A stretch of DNA of 64,000 bases, from contig NC_133030.1 in assembly GCF_048771995.1 (NCBI RefSeq), positions 56,080,001 to 56,144,000 of the forward strand, given 5' to 3'. The notes beneath the pieces are model-generated. The model worked only from the letters and a program-made list of their open reading frames with translations, did no database searches and was not told the origin of the DNA. Position 1 is the first letter of the stretch. Every line of letters begins with the position of its first letter. The DNA comes from Taeniopygia guttata (lineage: Eukaryota > Chordata > Aves > Passeriformes > Estrildidae). This document shows positions 63,161-64,000 of the stretch, piece by piece. The translations under genes and the position numbers were made by a program.

Positions 63161-64000
63161 ACACTGCTCTGGTGGCCAAATGCTTGGCAAGCTGCTATAC
63201 ACCTGAAATGATTATTAGTAAAATCCCAGCAAATGGCTTTCTTATTTCCTTTCACACATTTCTTTTATCCATGGGCAAAAGATGGTTCTTAATGCTTCAC
63301 TTGACTCCCAGGTGTGGAAAAGAACATGGAAACTCATTTAAACAGAAAATAGTTTATTTGCCTAACATAATAAATAGAATCATTGAAACCCAGGTTAACC
63401 ATCAAAACAGTAGTTTAATCATCTGGGTTTGATTCAGTCCATAAACCCCACAGGCTGACATGCAAGATTTATGATAGTGCTGGTGTTCAGGCAGAGGCTA
63501 TGCCTGAGTATTCAAGGCCTTATATCATGATAATATGGACTGCTTGTGAAGGTGTTGGATGCACAGTTTCTTTATCATTGTCCCACCATACTATGCATTT
63601 CTCTGAAAGGAATCCTTTTAACAGAGATCATGTGAAATGATGCTCTGGATTTCTGAAAGGAGAACAAATGACTGCAAGTTCATGAGCTTCAAAGAACCAG
63701 CACAACCAGCTTTTTAGATTTTAGATTCTGCTCAGCTAGCACCTGATGTGTGCTTGGGATTATTTTGTATGGTAAGATTGACATCAGAACCTGTAAGTAA
63801 AAGAAAAAGGGGGGAAAAAAAAGAGGGGGAAAATACACTGCAGAAAAGATGGAGATGTCTGCAAGACCTTGGTTTATACTCCCCCGTCATTGCAACCATC
63901 AAAAAGAAAAAAATGGTGCTTTATTTCTAATTGTTTTTTTAAAAAGAGGGTCATACATCTGCCCCAACAACCTTCTCCCAAGCAGCCCAAGAACTTAAAC
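63161..64000. other. Downstream of NRAC, no gene seen
   Basis: AT-rich, with an alternative AATAAA at 63369-63374. No exon of a neighbouring gene was recognised. Confidence 0.5.

Noticed and set aside
1..64000. Exons of KIF26A, TMEM179 or other expected neighbours
   Set aside because: Looked for on both strands by protein texture; none recognised.
1..64000. CRISPR arrays, insertion sequences, operons, riboswitches
   Set aside because: The window is vertebrate nuclear DNA; no regularly spaced repeats or prokaryotic gene organisation present.
1..64000. Endogenous retrovirus or LTR
   Set aside because: No paired long terminal repeats, primer-binding site or retroviral protein frames recognised.

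Overview
The window reads as a piece of a bird (or closely related archosaur) nuclear genome. It is AT-rich and CpG-poor, has no dense coding capacity, and its recognisable mobile DNA consists mainly of 3'-end fragments of CR1 LINEs, some ending in the typical ATTCTATGA-like tail. A few very old amniote repeat remnants (MIR-like, tRNA-headed SINE-like and an old LINE tail) are also present. No bacterial or viral genes, CRISPR arrays or functional tRNA/rRNA genes were seen.

Layout. 1-~55,200 is a gene desert. It holds seven CR1 fragments (1-200, 13,045-13,122, 24,575-24,845, 29,395-29,630, 36,430-36,716, 40,680-40,920, 50,440-50,992), two MIR-like pieces (33,150-33,265 and 44,648-44,722), homopolymer tracts and several small perfect hairpins. 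It also holds a compact CpG cluster at 14.5 kb next to an octamer/TAAT-rich stretch. At 41.43 kb on the minus strand, a TATA-like box, a strong Kozak ATG and a textbook signal peptide line up; this is the only coding-like signal in the desert.

~55.2-63.2 kb holds one gene on the plus strand. I recognise it as the homologue of NRAC (human C14orf180, nutritionally-regulated adipose and cardiac enriched protein). The model has three coding exons, 55514-55567, 57845-57971 and 62494-62696, with phases 0 and 1 that fit at both junctions. It predicts a 127-residue single-pass membrane protein. Exon 2 carries PPSIL and RRVRFREP; exon 3 carries the transmembrane helix and the tail with LHIRHVAQRCW. 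The exon 2 motifs have the form of the two classic protein phosphatase 1 docking motifs, SILK ([GS]IL[RK]) and RVxF. That is the most interesting biological reading in the window.

If synteny with human 14q32.33 holds (KIF26A - C14orf180 - TMEM179, from memory), the desert would correspond to the long interval upstream of C14orf180. No exon of either neighbour was recognised. Comparison with human NRAC uses remembered sequence, not a search.
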